A stretch of 34,346 nt of DNA from Longimicrobiales bacterium (GCA_028822645.1 JAPKDG010000020.1:1-34346); one strand, 5' to 3'. Shown: positions 17,188-26,046, counted from the first letter of the stretch. Translations and numbers: made by a program. The notes: generated from the letters alone by a model not told the origin.

Positions 17188-17832
17188 TTGGATTCTAGTC
17201 AATTTCATCTACTCTCGCTTTTTTCTGATGGCGGCCTAATGATGTATCCATTGGTCATGTGTTCCCTGATAGCTCTGGGCGTGATGATCGCTAAAGTTTA
17301 CACGTTGGTTGTCGCGGACAGGAATACGAGAAAAGTTCTTTCGGAAGTGGAAGCATTCGCTGAAGAAGGTAAAATAACAGAAGCGATAAAAGTTGCAGTC
17401 GCCCGGCCCGGCCCGGCTGCTGCGATCTTAGTGGTAGGGTTGAGAAGGATAAGCCATGGTGACGAGGGCAAGGAACTGTCAGATGCTATAAAAACTACAG
17501 GGACCATAGAATTAGGTTTTCTTGAGCGTGGACTAGTCATATTAGCGACGATAGCTAATGTTGCTCCGCTTATGGGATTCTTGGGAACAGTCGTGGGTAT
17601 GATCATAGCATTTGCATCGATTGAAGCAGCAGGAGACGTAGACCCTACCCTTGTGGCTGGAGGTATCAAGGTGGCTCTACTTACTACTGCCACAGGGCTT
17701 TTAATTGCTATTCCAGTAAACATCGGATACAATTTTTTCGTGACAAAAATTGACCACCTGATTATGCAGATGGAGATAGGGGCGCAAAAAGTTCTGGATA
17801 TCGCTTATACGTATGGAAGTGCCACTAAGTGA
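17188..17832 (+). CDS. exbB: ExbB/TolQ/MotA-family proton channel protein
   Basis: Pentameric inner-membrane channel subunit that, with ExbD, uses the proton gradient to energise TonB. The 214 residues have a first membrane helix at about 15-37 and two more in the C-terminal half. The family hallmark there is ANVAPLMGFLGTVVGM, followed by DPTLVAGGIKVALLTTATGL. The start is TTG at 17188, with AAGGAG (17176-17181) at ideal spacing. The gap to the first exbD is 114 bp, wider than expected inside an operon, so an internal promoter is possible. TolQ is the main alternative, but the TonB gene downstream favours ExbB. Confidence 0.92.
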   Translation: MDSSQFHLLSLFSDGGLMMYPLVMCSLIALGVMIAKVYTLVVADRNTRKVLSEVEAFAEEGKITEAIKVAVARPGPAAAILVVGLRRISHGDEGKELSDAIKTTGTIELGFLERGLVILATIANVAPLMGFLGTVVGMIIAFASIEAAGDVDPTLVAGGIKVALLTTATGLLIAIPVNIGYNFFVTKIDHLIMQMEIGAQKVLDIAYTYGSATK

Positions 17833-17946
17833 CAAGAAGGGAATTGATCTGTTCTAGAAGCGTGCAAACACTATGGGTTCTTAAGAAGTCGTTGATCTTT
17901 AACCGCTTTGCTAGGTAGATAAAAGCATAAAAGAGAGGGTTTTAGA

Positions 17947-18372
17947 ATGGCTGTAATGGGAAATAAAAAATCTAAAGTTAGTGATGAAGTGCCGTCATCT
18001 TCGATGGCAGATATCGCTTTTCTTCTTCTAGTTTTCTTCTTGGTGACAACCACCTTTCCTAAAGATGCAGGACTAGCGATAGTCCTTCCGGAACAGGGTG
18101 AGGATGTGGCTGTTAGTCAGAGGAATATTCTCCATATAGTTATTCAACCTACTGGAATCGTAGATGTTAAGAGGGGTGAGAGTCCTCAGGTTCAACAAGT
18201 GCGACCTGAAGACATAGAATCGATTTGGCGTCAAGATGTCGCGGCCAATGACAATCTCATTGCAGCTGTTAAGACCCATCCCGACGCACCTTATCGATTC
18301 ATGGTAGACGTCCTCGATGCACTCCATACAGCTGGTGCCGAAAGAATATCACTTCAGATCTTAGAGGGTTAG
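17947..18372 (+). CDS. exbD: Biopolymer transport protein ExbD, first copy
   Basis: Single-span partner of ExbB whose membrane Asp carries protons. Of 141 residues, the start is basic and cytoplasmic, followed by EVPSSSMADIAFLLLVFFLV, with the key Asp in MADIAF, and a periplasmic domain. The ribosome binding site GAGAGGG (17933-17939) fits the ATG at 17947; an in-frame ATG at 17956 is possible. A 45-base stretch (17986-18030) matches the second exbD at 44 of 45 positions although the rest has diverged. Confidence 0.92.
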   Translation: MAVMGNKKSKVSDEVPSSSMADIAFLLLVFFLVTTTFPKDAGLAIVLPEQGEDVAVSQRNILHIVIQPTGIVDVKRGESPQVQQVRPEDIESIWRQDVAANDNLIAAVKTHPDAPYRFMVDVLDALHTAGAERISLQILEG

Positions 18373-18469
18373 ATTTATGGCAATTAAAGGTGGAGGATTT
18401 TCAAGGAAGTCTAAGACTTCCTCCGAAGTGCCGTCGTCTTCGATGGCAGATATCGCTTTTCTTCTTCTA
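17986..18469 (+). repeat. Near-identical 45-bp tract in both exbD genes
   Basis: Bases 17986-18030 and 18425-18469 agree at 44 of 45 positions, including synonymous sites; the single difference is the third base of a Ser codon (TCA versus TCG). Both encode EVPSSSMADIAFLLL. Sequence on both sides has diverged. The span given covers both copies. Confidence 0.9.
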
Positions 18470-18826
18470 ATCTTTTTCATGGTTTCGACGGTATTTCAAA
18501 AAGACAGGGATAGGCCCATTGAATGGCCAGAGGCTGAAGCTACTCAGAAGATCGATGAAAAAATCAAGAATATTTTAAATATCTGGGTAGAAAGAAACGG
18601 TGATGTTTTCATTAATGATAGGCCTTATGCTATGACTGACGTTTCTACGACGGTGGGTCCGCTGTACGCTGCCTCAGACCGAGCTCTGGTGATTTCTATA
18701 CGCTCAGATAGAGAAGTAAGGTACTCTACTATTGACCTGTTGCAGCAACAGTTAGTGGCAGCTGGAGTAATGAGAGTGGTTTTTGCCACTGAAATGGAGC
18801 AACGGATGACGAGGGAAAGACGATGA
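18377..18826 (+). CDS. exbD: Biopolymer transport protein ExbD, second copy
   Basis: A second ExbD of 149 residues: a basic start, the same SSSMADIAFLLL membrane segment with its proton-carrying Asp, then a periplasmic domain clearly different from the first copy. GAGGG (18365-18368 region) overlaps the first exbD stop and serves the ATG at 18377. The stop overlaps the tonB ATG (ATGA). Paired ExbD genes are common in Bacteroidota-like TonB clusters, where the two may form a mixed dimer inside the ExbB pentamer. Confidence 0.92.
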   Translation: MAIKGGGFSRKSKTSSEVPSSSMADIAFLLLIFFMVSTVFQKDRDRPIEWPEAEATQKIDEKIKNILNIWVERNGDVFINDRPYAMTDVSTTVGPLYAASDRALVISIRSDREVRYSTIDLLQQQLVAAGVMRVVFATEMEQRMTRERR

Positions 18827-19515
18827 ATGCTGAAGATAGTAGTTTGATGAGCGAAGAAATGACAATTTCTTCGAATACGGCTAACGATCTATTTAAAAAG
18901 AGTTTTGATTCCTGGTTTTGGGGATCAATGATCGTCGCGACACTGGTCCATGTGGCACTGTTTCAATTCTGGCCAACACTCACGGCTGAGGATGTTTCGT
19001 TCTCAGCTGATGAATTGGAAGCTATAGAGTTGCCGCCAGAGATTGAAATTCCGCCGCCGCCGGAGGCTATTTCTAGACCGGCCACTCCGGTTATTGCGAC
19101 TGCTACTGTAGATGAAGATATCACTATTGCTCCTACAACTTTCGAAGACAATCCAGTAGAAGATTTACCACCACCACCGACCGCAACATCGGTCGACATA
19201 GCTTCAGCGCCTACTTTTACACCTATGACAGTCAGGCCTGAAATTAAGAATAGAAGTGCAGTGATTCAGGCGATGGAGAGAGGTTATCCTCCTATCCTTC
19301 GTGATGCTGGAATCGGTGGGCAAGTACTGGTCTGGTTTTTTATAAATGAGCAAGGCAGAGTGATTGATAATAGAATTGCTAATAGTTCAGGTAATGCCCA
19401 ATTGGATGATGCCGCGTTGCGTGTGGCATCAATCTATGAATTTACTCCTGCTTTGAACCGTGACCAGGTTGTCCCAGTTTGGGTTCAAATACCGATTACA
19501 TTCCAGGTTAGGTAG
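18823..19515 (+). CDS. tonB: TonB energy transducer
   Basis: Spans the periplasm and transmits ExbBD energy to outer-membrane receptors. The 230 residues show one membrane anchor (31-50), a Pro-rich stretch with PPEIEIPPPPE (about 71-81) and a later DLPPPP, then the C-terminal TonB domain (about 150-230) with YPPILRDAGIGGQV, FINEQGRV, LDDAALR and a final FQVR. The ATG overlaps the second exbD stop by 4 bp and follows GAGGGA (18811-18816). No receptor gene is in the window. A strong terminator follows, marking the end of the operon. Confidence 0.94.
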   Translation: MNAEDSSLMSEEMTISSNTANDLFKKSFDSWFWGSMIVATLVHVALFQFWPTLTAEDVSFSADELEAIELPPEIEIPPPPEAISRPATPVIATATVDEDITIAPTTFEDNPVEDLPPPPTATSVDIASAPTFTPMTVRPEIKNRSAVIQAMERGYPPILRDAGIGGQVLVWFFINEQGRVIDNRIANSSGNAQLDDAALRVASIYEFTPALNRDQVVPVWVQIPITFQVR

Positions 19516-19547
19516 CGGACGGACCTGAGGATTGTTCTCTATTGAGG

Positions 19548-19585
19548 AAACCTCGCCGGCTATAGAGCTGGCGAGGTTTTTTTTT
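19548..19585 (+). terminator. Intrinsic terminator after tonB
   Basis: AAACCTCGCCGGC pairs with GCTGGCGAGGTTT (13-bp stem with one G-U) around the loop TATAGA, followed by nine T residues at 19577-19585. It is the clearest rho-independent terminator in the window and ends the exbB-tonB unit. Confidence 0.95.
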
Positions 19586-19613
19586 GAATTAATTTCTAAA
19601 GTGATGGAAGGAG

Positions 19614-20318
19614 ATGAGTCAAGTTATATATAGATCACGGATTGCAAGAGCTATAACGAATATTTTAGAGAAAATCGAAAAAGCTGCTAATCGGAGTGAT
19701 CGTAATTTAGAAGACATAACACTTATCGCGGTGACTAAATCTCATCCAATATCAGCGATTTTAGAAATTTTAAAGTTTGAGATTTTCGATTTGGGAGAGA
19801 ATCGAGTGCCGGAGTTGACAACCAAACAGGAATCTGTACCAGATGAAAGAATCCGCTGGCATATGATAGGCCATCTCCAGAGCCGGAAGGTGCCGGCCGT
19901 GTTGGGCTCAACTCAGTTGATTCACTCGATTGATTCCTTAAAATTGGCAAAAAGGCTGTCGAATAAGGCGGTTGAAGCTGGAATGAGAGAGCAGGTACTC
20001 TTGCAGATCAACGCCTCTAGGGAGTCTACAAAAGGAGGGTTTATTGTTCCTGACATGGACGAGGATTTGTATAGTGCATTGAACTTGCCTGGTCTGAAAG
20101 TGGCTGGCCTCATGACTATGGCACCTTTGACCGAGGATGGCATAGTCATGAGGAATACTTTCAAATCAGTTCGAGAGCTGCAGCAAAAACTGATCGATTC
20201 GGGTTTGTTGGCAGGGAAAGTGCTATCTATGGGTATGTCTAATGATTTTGAGATAGCCATTGAAGAAGGAAGCACCATGGTTCGTTTGGGAACAGCACTT
20301 TTTGGAAGGCCAGTGTAG
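19614..20318 (+). CDS. YggS-family PLP homeostasis protein
   Basis: PLP-binding protein (YggS/PROSC, PLPBP) that buffers pyridoxal phosphate; it has no known catalytic activity. The 234 residues match the family. The PLP lysine is Lys42 in ITLIAVTKSHP; other motifs are LGENRVPE, WHMIGHLQSRK, HSID, LLQINASRESTKGGF, GLMTMAP and the end LSMGMSNDFEIAIEEGSTMVRLGTALFG. The start is odd: AAGGAG (19608-19613) directly abuts the ATG with no spacer, an in-frame stop lies at 19602, and no ATG, GTG or TTG follows soon. The gene begins just after the tonB terminator, so it needs its own promoter. Confidence 0.94.
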   Translation: MSQVIYRSRIARAITNILEKIEKAANRSDRNLEDITLIAVTKSHPISAILEILKFEIFDLGENRVPELTTKQESVPDERIRWHMIGHLQSRKVPAVLGSTQLIHSIDSLKLAKRLSNKAVEAGMREQVLLQINASRESTKGGFIVPDMDEDLYSALNLPGLKVAGLMTMAPLTEDGIVMRNTFKSVRELQQKLIDSGLLAGKVLSMGMSNDFEIAIEEGSTMVRLGTALFGRPV

Positions 20319-20388
20319 AGAAGGATTTCATTCTTTCGACCAAAGAAAATGTTGATTGTTAATTCTTAACAAAGAAAGGCAGGGATTG

Positions 20389-23300
20389 ATGGGATATCGA
20401 GAAGTCCCCAGAACAATTCTGGAGTTAGAGGAAGAGATGCTTTCCAGTTGGAGAGAAGAAGATCTTTTCCGGAAAACTTTAAAGTCGAATTTAGAGGGAG
20501 AAGATTTCGTTTTCTTTGAAGGCCCCCCTACTGCCAATGGGCGACCTGGGTTACACCATATAATAAGTAGGACTATTAAAGACCTTGTTTGTCGATTCCG
20601 GACAATGGAAGGGTTTCGAGTAACGAGGATAGCTGGCTGGGATACTCACGGCCTCCCTGTGGAGATAGAGGCTGAAAAAAAACTTAAGATCTCTGGCAAG
20701 CCTGAGATTGAGAGTTATGGAATTCAAAAATTCAATCAGGTTTGTCGAGATTCTGTTTTTACTTATAAAGATGAGTGGGAGAGACTCTCTGAACGAATTG
20801 GGTATTGGCTGGACTATGATAGACCATATGTGACCTTTCACAATGATTATATCGAGAGTGTCTGGTGGATTTTGAGCCAACTTGCAGACAAAGGCCTTTT
20901 ATATCGTGGGCATAAAAGCGTTCCTTTCTGTCCCCGGTGTGGAACTGGTCTGAGCTCCCACGAAGTGGCGCAGGGGTATAGAGATATCCAGGACCCGTCT
21001 CTCTATTTCTTGTGTCCCTGGATCAACGAAAACGGTGACCCTGATCCAGAGGAGAGAAATTTCTTAGTATGGACTACCACACCCTGGACTGTTCCTTCCA
21101 ATGCAGGTTTGGCTCTACACCCAGATCTGGAATATCTACAAGTTCGTAAAGATGGTCGGACATTGATAATCGCAGAAGGTAGACTAGAATCTGTTTTGGG
21201 AGAAAATGTGGAGATCCAACGCAGATATAAAGGGTCGGACCTTTCGGGAGTCAGATATACTAGGCCATTGGAAATTGTGGATACGGGAGAAAGGGGGGAT
21301 AAGGGGTGGTTTGTAGTAAATGAGGATTTCGTCAGCTCGGAGGATGGTACCGGCATCGTCCACCTGGCTCCCGCTTTTGGTTCTGATGACTACGCTGCTG
21401 GTCAAAGGCACGGTCTGCCCTTGTTAACCCCTGTCGATGAAACAGGTTGTTTTGATGCTGATCTGGAGCTAGTTGGTGGCATGTTCGTAAAGGATGCTGA
21501 TGAAATTCTGATCCAAGCTCTAGAAGATAAAGGGCACCTTTTCCGCCATTCTAGGGAGATTCATTCATATCCTCACTGCTGGCGTTGTGAATCTCCTCTA
21601 ATCTATATGGCCAGAGAATCCTGGTTTGCCGCAACTTCTAGGTTCAGAGAAGAGATGTTGACGGGCAACCAAAGTGTCAATTGGGTTCCTACAGAAATTG
21701 GGCAAGGACGAATGGGGGAATGGTTGAAAGGAAACGTGGACTGGGCACTTTCACGGGAACGTTACTGGGGCACACCTCTTCCTGTATGGATTTGTGATGA
21801 AGAGAAGGAGCATTATCATTGGATTGGTAGCTTTCAAGAACTGGGAGAACGTGTGGGTACGTTGGATTCAGATTTTGATCCGCACCGTCCCTATATTGAT
21901 GAATTGAGTTGGGACTGCGACCTCTGTAACGGCACTATGAGGCGAGCTCCTGAGGTCATTGATGCGTGGTTTGATTCAGGAGCGATGCCCTATGCTCAGT
22001 GGAATTACCCCTTCAAAAACCAAGAGCGGTTTGAGAGTCACTATCCAGCTGATTTCATTTGTGAAGGGCTGGATCAGACAAGGGGGTGGTTCTATTCCCT
22101 GATGGCTATTTCGAGCATGCTAGGTCAGAAGGTTCCATTTAAGAACGTGATAGTAAACGGCCTTATATTGGACTCTGAAGGTCAAAAAATGTCAAAGTCA
22201 AGAGGTAATGCTGTTGACCCTTGGGATGCTATCTCTACTCACGGAGTAGATGCAATTCGATGGTACTTAATTATTGCGAGCAATCCTTGGGTACCAAAGA
22301 AGTATGACGACGCAGCTGTTCAGGAAGGGTCTCGGAGATTTTTAGACACACTACTTAACACCTATAAATTCTTTGCGTTGTATGCCAACGCAGAGAATTG
22401 GAAGCCATCAGAAGAATCTGAGTCTGAGTCTGAGTCTGAGTCTCAGGAACCCAATCTGTTAGATGCTTGGATAAAGTCTAGGCTGGACTCAGTAATAAGG
22501 GAAGTTCGTGATAGCCTAAACGGGTATCAGTTGACCAGAGCATATCGTACTCTGGGTGAGTTTGTGAATGAAGATTTGTCTAACTGGTATGTAAGAAGAT
22601 CTCGACCTAGATTTTGGAGAAGTCTCGATGAGTCAGATACCCAACGGGCTTTTCAAACTTTATGGGATTGCTTGAGGAAGGTCTGTCTTCTTGCTGCCCC
22701 CGTGATCCCTTTTATCTCTGACTGGATTTTTAGAAGGCTCACTGGAGACAGCGTACATGTGCAGGCGTTTCCTAGGGGGGGAACAGGGGATTATGACGGG
22801 GAATTAGAAGCGGAGATGGAGATTGCCGGGGCGTTGGTTTCTATGGGGAGGTCTTTGAGGGAAGAGGTTAGGATCAAGGTTAGGCAGCCTTTAAGCAGAA
22901 TTATAGCTATAATCCCTTCAGATATTAGACCTCGGGGCGAAATCTTACAGCTTGTTCAAGACGAATTAAATGTGAAACGAGTAGATTTTCCAGATTCTAA
23001 AGATGGCCTGTTTTACCTGACGGCCAAAGCTAATTACGAAGTCTTGGGTCCTAGATTTGGAGGGAAGACAGAATCGATTGCCAGGATGATCAGCGGCTTG
23101 CCTTCTGAGCGAATCAAAGATTACCAGGATGGTTTTTCGATCTCTATAGAAGTCGACGGTCAGCCGGTAGATCTAGAACAGGGAGATATAAAGATAACGG
23201 AACAGGCTCATGGAGAATTGGTGCTAAAATCTGAAGGGAATTATTTGGTGGCAATAGATCCAATGATTGATGAAGAGCTACAAGCTGAAGGATGGGCGCG

Positions 23301-23571
23301 GGAGTTGATTAATAGAATTCAACGGTTCCGTAAAGATTCGGGTTTACTGATTACTGACAGAATAGGAATTGCCTTGTACGGCGACGAACCAATTGTGAAA
23401 GCAGCGGAGAAGTATAGGGAGTTCATTTGTACAGAGACTTTGGCAGTTGAATGGACGGTTCTGTCGGTGCCCAGTGATACAAGTATATATGATAATATGA
23501 AAACTGTGAGGATAGATGACTTTCAAGTAACAATTACTTTGGGACGAAAAACGGGTCCTCACTGCCCCTAA
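20389..23571 (+). CDS. ileS: Isoleucyl-tRNA synthetase, type 2
   Basis: Charges tRNA-Ile with isoleucine and edits valine. About 1060 residues. The HIGH region reads GRPGLHHI (51-58), as in the eukaryote-like type 2 enzymes, and KMSKS is at 600-604. AGWDTHGLPVE, CEGLDQTRGWFYSL and the long C-terminal domain (EGWARELINRIQRFRK) also fit type 2, a class known for low mupirocin sensitivity. Residues about 675-685 are an in-frame Glu-Ser repeat between the catalytic and anticodon-binding parts. I chose the ATG at 20389; TTG codons at 20386 and 20356 are in frame. Confidence 0.96.
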   Translation: MGYREVPRTILELEEEMLSSWREEDLFRKTLKSNLEGEDFVFFEGPPTANGRPGLHHIISRTIKDLVCRFRTMEGFRVTRIAGWDTHGLPVEIEAEKKLKISGKPEIESYGIQKFNQVCRDSVFTYKDEWERLSERIGYWLDYDRPYVTFHNDYIESVWWILSQLADKGLLYRGHKSVPFCPRCGTGLSSHEVAQGYRDIQDPSLYFLCPWINENGDPDPEERNFLVWTTTPWTVPSNAGLALHPDLEYLQVRKDGRTLIIAEGRLESVLGENVEIQRRYKGSDLSGVRYTRPLEIVDTGERGDKGWFVVNEDFVSSEDGTGIVHLAPAFGSDDYAAGQRHGLPLLTPVDETGCFDADLELVGGMFVKDADEILIQALEDKGHLFRHSREIHSYPHCWRCESPLIYMARESWFAATSRFREEMLTGNQSVNWVPTEIGQGRMGEWLKGNVDWALSRERYWGTPLPVWICDEEKEHYHWIGSFQELGERVGTLDSDFDPHRPYIDELSWDCDLCNGTMRRAPEVIDAWFDSGAMPYAQWNYPFKNQERFESHYPADFICEGLDQTRGWFYSLMAISSMLGQKVPFKNVIVNGLILDSEGQKMSKSRGNAVDPWDAISTHGVDAIRWYLIIASNPWVPKKYDDAAVQEGSRRFLDTLLNTYKFFALYANAENWKPSEESESESESESQEPNLLDAWIKSRLDSVIREVRDSLNGYQLTRAYRTLGEFVNEDLSNWYVRRSRPRFWRSLDESDTQRAFQTLWDCLRKVCLLAAPVIPFISDWIFRRLTGDSVHVQAFPRGGTGDYDGELEAEMEIAGALVSMGRSLREEVRIKVRQPLSRIIAIIPSDIRPRGEILQLVQDELNVKRVDFPDSKDGLFYLTAKANYEVLGPRFGGKTESIARMISGLPSERIKDYQDGFSISIEVDGQPVDLEQGDIKITEQAHGELVLKSEGNYLVAIDPMIDEELQAEGWARELINRIQRFRKDSGLLITDRIGIALYGDEPIVKAAEKYREFICTETLAVEWTVLSVPSDTSIYDNMKTVRIDDFQVTITLGRKTGPHCP
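22417..22443 (+). repeat. Hexamer tandem repeat, (TCTGAG)x4.5, in ileS
   Basis: Four and a half perfect copies of TCTGAG encode alternating Ser-Glu in a linker of isoleucyl-tRNA synthetase. Like the ftsH repeat, copy-number change would preserve the frame. Confidence 0.95.
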
Positions 23572-23600
23572 TAAGAAATTTTGGATTTTGGAGATTCAGA

Positions 23601-24566
23601 GTGTTGGAGAATGAGAGCAAACAGATTTTTACGGTTTCTGAAGATGGTGCCCGATTAGACGGTTACATAGCTACAAACTCTGACCTTTCTAGAGCTCGAG
23701 TACAGGCTTTGATAACAGAGGGCATGGTTTCAGTTGATGGAAGTAGTGGCAAGAAATCAGATCGACTAAAGGCCGGTCAAAGGATAGAGATTCGAATTCC
23801 TCCGCCTACTCCTATTACACTAGAACCAGAACCAATTCCAATTGATGTCGTTTATGAAGATAGGAGTCTGTTAGTTGTGAATAAACCAGCTGGGTTGGTG
23901 GTGCATCCAGGGCCAGGCCACCCGAGTGGCACTCTAGTAAATGCGCTTCTAAACCACGTTCAGGATCTTTCTGGAATTGGTGGAAAACTTCGTCCTGGCA
24001 TTGTACACCGATTGGACAGATACACATCTGGATTGATGGTAGTTGCCAAGAACGACAAAGCTCACAGGACCTTGTCGACAGCTTTGGAAAACAGAGAGGT
24101 CAAACGCTTGTATATGGCTGTTTCATGGGGCCATTTGAAAGAATCGCCGCTTGAGGTGGAAGAACCTATAGGAAGGGATCCTATGGACCGTCAGCGGATG
24201 GCTGTTGTAAAGGCTGGTCGATATGCGGTCACACGGTTCCGGGTTCTGGAGAGCTGGGCGGGTGCTGAACTATTGGAAGTCGCCTTGGGTACTGGACGTA
24301 CTCACCAAATCAGGGTTCACTTGGCACATATTGGTCATCCAGTGGTAGGAGATGAGGTATATGGGGTTGGTTGGCAGAAAGGAATGAGTGGTGGCAAGAT
24401 CAGTAGCTGGGCTCAAGAAATGCACAGGCGTGTTGGAAGGCAGTTTTTACACGCCTGGAGACTTTCTTTTTGCCATCCTGACACTGGAGAGGTGATGAAA
24501 TTTGAACGAGACCTTCCGGAAGATTTGAGAGAATGTGCCGACTGGGCTGCTTGGAGGAAAAGTTAA
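23601..24566 (+). CDS. rluD: RluA-family 23S rRNA pseudouridine synthase, RluD-like
   Basis: Converts uridines of large-subunit rRNA to pseudouridine. The 321 residues start with an S4 RNA-binding domain (about 16-65), then the catalytic domain with the nucleophile Asp139 in HRLDR (136-140). Other motifs are VVNKPAGLVVHPGPGH, RTHQIRVHLAHIGHPVVGDEVYG and FLHAWRLSF. The start is GTG with GGAGA 6 bp upstream. It follows ileS by 29 bp. RluD-type is favoured over RluA/RluC because of the S4 domain and length, but the exact target uridines cannot be read from sequence. Confidence 0.9.
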   Translation: MLENESKQIFTVSEDGARLDGYIATNSDLSRARVQALITEGMVSVDGSSGKKSDRLKAGQRIEIRIPPPTPITLEPEPIPIDVVYEDRSLLVVNKPAGLVVHPGPGHPSGTLVNALLNHVQDLSGIGGKLRPGIVHRLDRYTSGLMVVAKNDKAHRTLSTALENREVKRLYMAVSWGHLKESPLEVEEPIGRDPMDRQRMAVVKAGRYAVTRFRVLESWAGAELLEVALGTGRTHQIRVHLAHIGHPVVGDEVYGVGWQKGMSGGKISSWAQEMHRRVGRQFLHAWRLSFCHPDTGEVMKFERDLPEDLRECADWAAWRKS

Positions 24567-24649
24567 GAGCCCCCACAGCTAAGAGCATTGTTTTAACATC
24601 GGTAGGTTAAATTGGAAGATCCAATAAATTTTAACTCGAGAGGTACCGC

Positions 24650-26011
24650 GTGTATCGCATCTTACTAGTAGACGATGAATCGGATATAAGATCGGTATTT
24701 CGAGATAAGCTGGAAGTTTCAGGATTTGATGTGGAAGAAGCCGAAAGCGCCGAAAAGGCACTGGCTAAGTTGCACAAATTTGATCCAGATTTAGTAATAA
24801 CTGACGTTCGGATGGATGGAATCACCGGATTAGAACTTTTGGCACGGATTCGTGAATCTATGAGTAATGTAGACGTTATAGTGATGACGGGACATGACGC
24901 TATGTCCTCCGCTGTCGAAGCAATGAAGCTGGGAGCGTTTGATTATTTGGTGAAACCAGTAGGTCTGGAACAGTTACGAATTGTAGTCGATCGTTGTATG
25001 GAAGAACGCAAACTTGCTCGGGAAGAAGACGGTCAGAAGAAGAAGGAACAGATCCTGGAAACAGATAAGCGAACTATTGTTGGCCGTGATCCTAGAATGA
25101 TCGAGATTTTCAAAATGGTAGGGATTTTGGCACGAAATCGTGCTACTGTTTTGATCAGAGGAGAGACAGGTACGGGCAAGGAAATGGTAGCCAGAGCAGT
25201 TCATGATCATTCTTTACACGCCGAAGAACCATTCATAGCGGTGAATTGTACTGCCTTAGCTGACAATCTACTCGAATCAGAGTTGTTCGGGCACGTACGA
25301 GGGGCATTTACTGGAGCTGTTACAGGGAAAAAGGGCTATTTCGAATTAGCAGGCAAGGGAACAATTTTCTTGGATGAAATCGGGGACACTTCTCCTGAGT
25401 TTCAGTCTAAGCTCCTTAGGGTGTTGCAGGAACGAGAATTCTACCCAGTTGGTGGAGAGCAGCCAAGGACCACTGAGGCAAGGGTCGTTGCTGCTACCCA
25501 TCAACATATGGAAGAGTTGGTTTCCGAGGGAGGATTCCGTGAGGATTTATATTTTCGTCTTAGAGTTGTTGAAATCCAAGTTCCGAGTCTTCGTGAACGG
25601 AGAGGTGATATATCGCTACTTGCTGAGCACTTGCTCGCTAGAGTTCGGACAGAGATTGGCAGTTCTGTGGACAAAATATCTAAGGAAGCGATGGCTTGTC
25701 TACAACAACACGAATGGCCTGGTAATGTTAGAGAACTCGAGAATGCCTTGATTAGGGCTGCGATGGTAGCTCGTGGTAAAATCGTGGTCCCTGAACATCT
25801 CGCGTTGGAAGTGTGGGAGAAAAGATCCTCTGGGTCACATTCGACTGAAAAAGTGCTAATGGACAGGGATGATATGAGTTTAGATAGTGTTATGAAATCT
25901 CAAGTCGATAAAGTGATGAAATACACAGATGGGAATAAAACAAAAACAGCCAAGCTGCTAGGAATTTCCAGGTCTAAACTTGCACAGTACCTTGAAGAGT
26001 TTGGTTTGTGA
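24650..26011 (+). CDS. Sigma-54-dependent response regulator, NtrC family
   Basis: Two-component activator that remodels sigma-54 RNA polymerase. The 453 residues contain three domains: receiver (1-120, phospho-acceptor Asp52, acidic pocket DDE at 8-10, Lys in the conserved LVKP), AAA+ (about 145-380) and a Fis-type helix-turn-helix (about 415-453). In the AAA+ part, Walker A GETGTGKE is at 171-178 and the sigma-54 contact loop GAFTGA at 218-223. The GTG start follows GAGAGG at good spacing. No histidine kinase adjoins it; the kinase at 29989 is 4 kb away, past a minus-strand gene. Its target is unknown. Confidence 0.95.
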   Translation: MYRILLVDDESDIRSVFRDKLEVSGFDVEEAESAEKALAKLHKFDPDLVITDVRMDGITGLELLARIRESMSNVDVIVMTGHDAMSSAVEAMKLGAFDYLVKPVGLEQLRIVVDRCMEERKLAREEDGQKKKEQILETDKRTIVGRDPRMIEIFKMVGILARNRATVLIRGETGTGKEMVARAVHDHSLHAEEPFIAVNCTALADNLLESELFGHVRGAFTGAVTGKKGYFELAGKGTIFLDEIGDTSPEFQSKLLRVLQEREFYPVGGEQPRTTEARVVAATHQHMEELVSEGGFREDLYFRLRVVEIQVPSLRERRGDISLLAEHLLARVRTEIGSSVDKISKEAMACLQQHEWPGNVRELENALIRAAMVARGKIVVPEHLALEVWEKRSSGSHSTEKVLMDRDDMSLDSVMKSQVDKVMKYTDGNKTKTAKLLGISRSKLAQYLEEFGL

Positions 26012-26019
26012 TACTTTCG

Positions 26020-26046
26020 AGGAGGTTATGTGATGGCTTAGCCTCC
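26020..26046 (+). promoter_or_regulatory. Perfect Shine-Dalgarno before a two-codon ORF, in a hairpin
   Basis: AGGAGG (26020-26025) is followed at 7 bp by ATG GCT TAG (26033-26041), a Met-Ala-stop, and at 2 bp by ATG TGA (26028-26033). GGAGGTTA (26021-26028) can pair with TAGCCTCC (26039-26046), hiding the ribosome site in an 8-bp stem with one G-U pair. It lies between the response regulator and a small membrane protein. It may be a translational regulator or a chance remnant. Confidence 0.4.
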
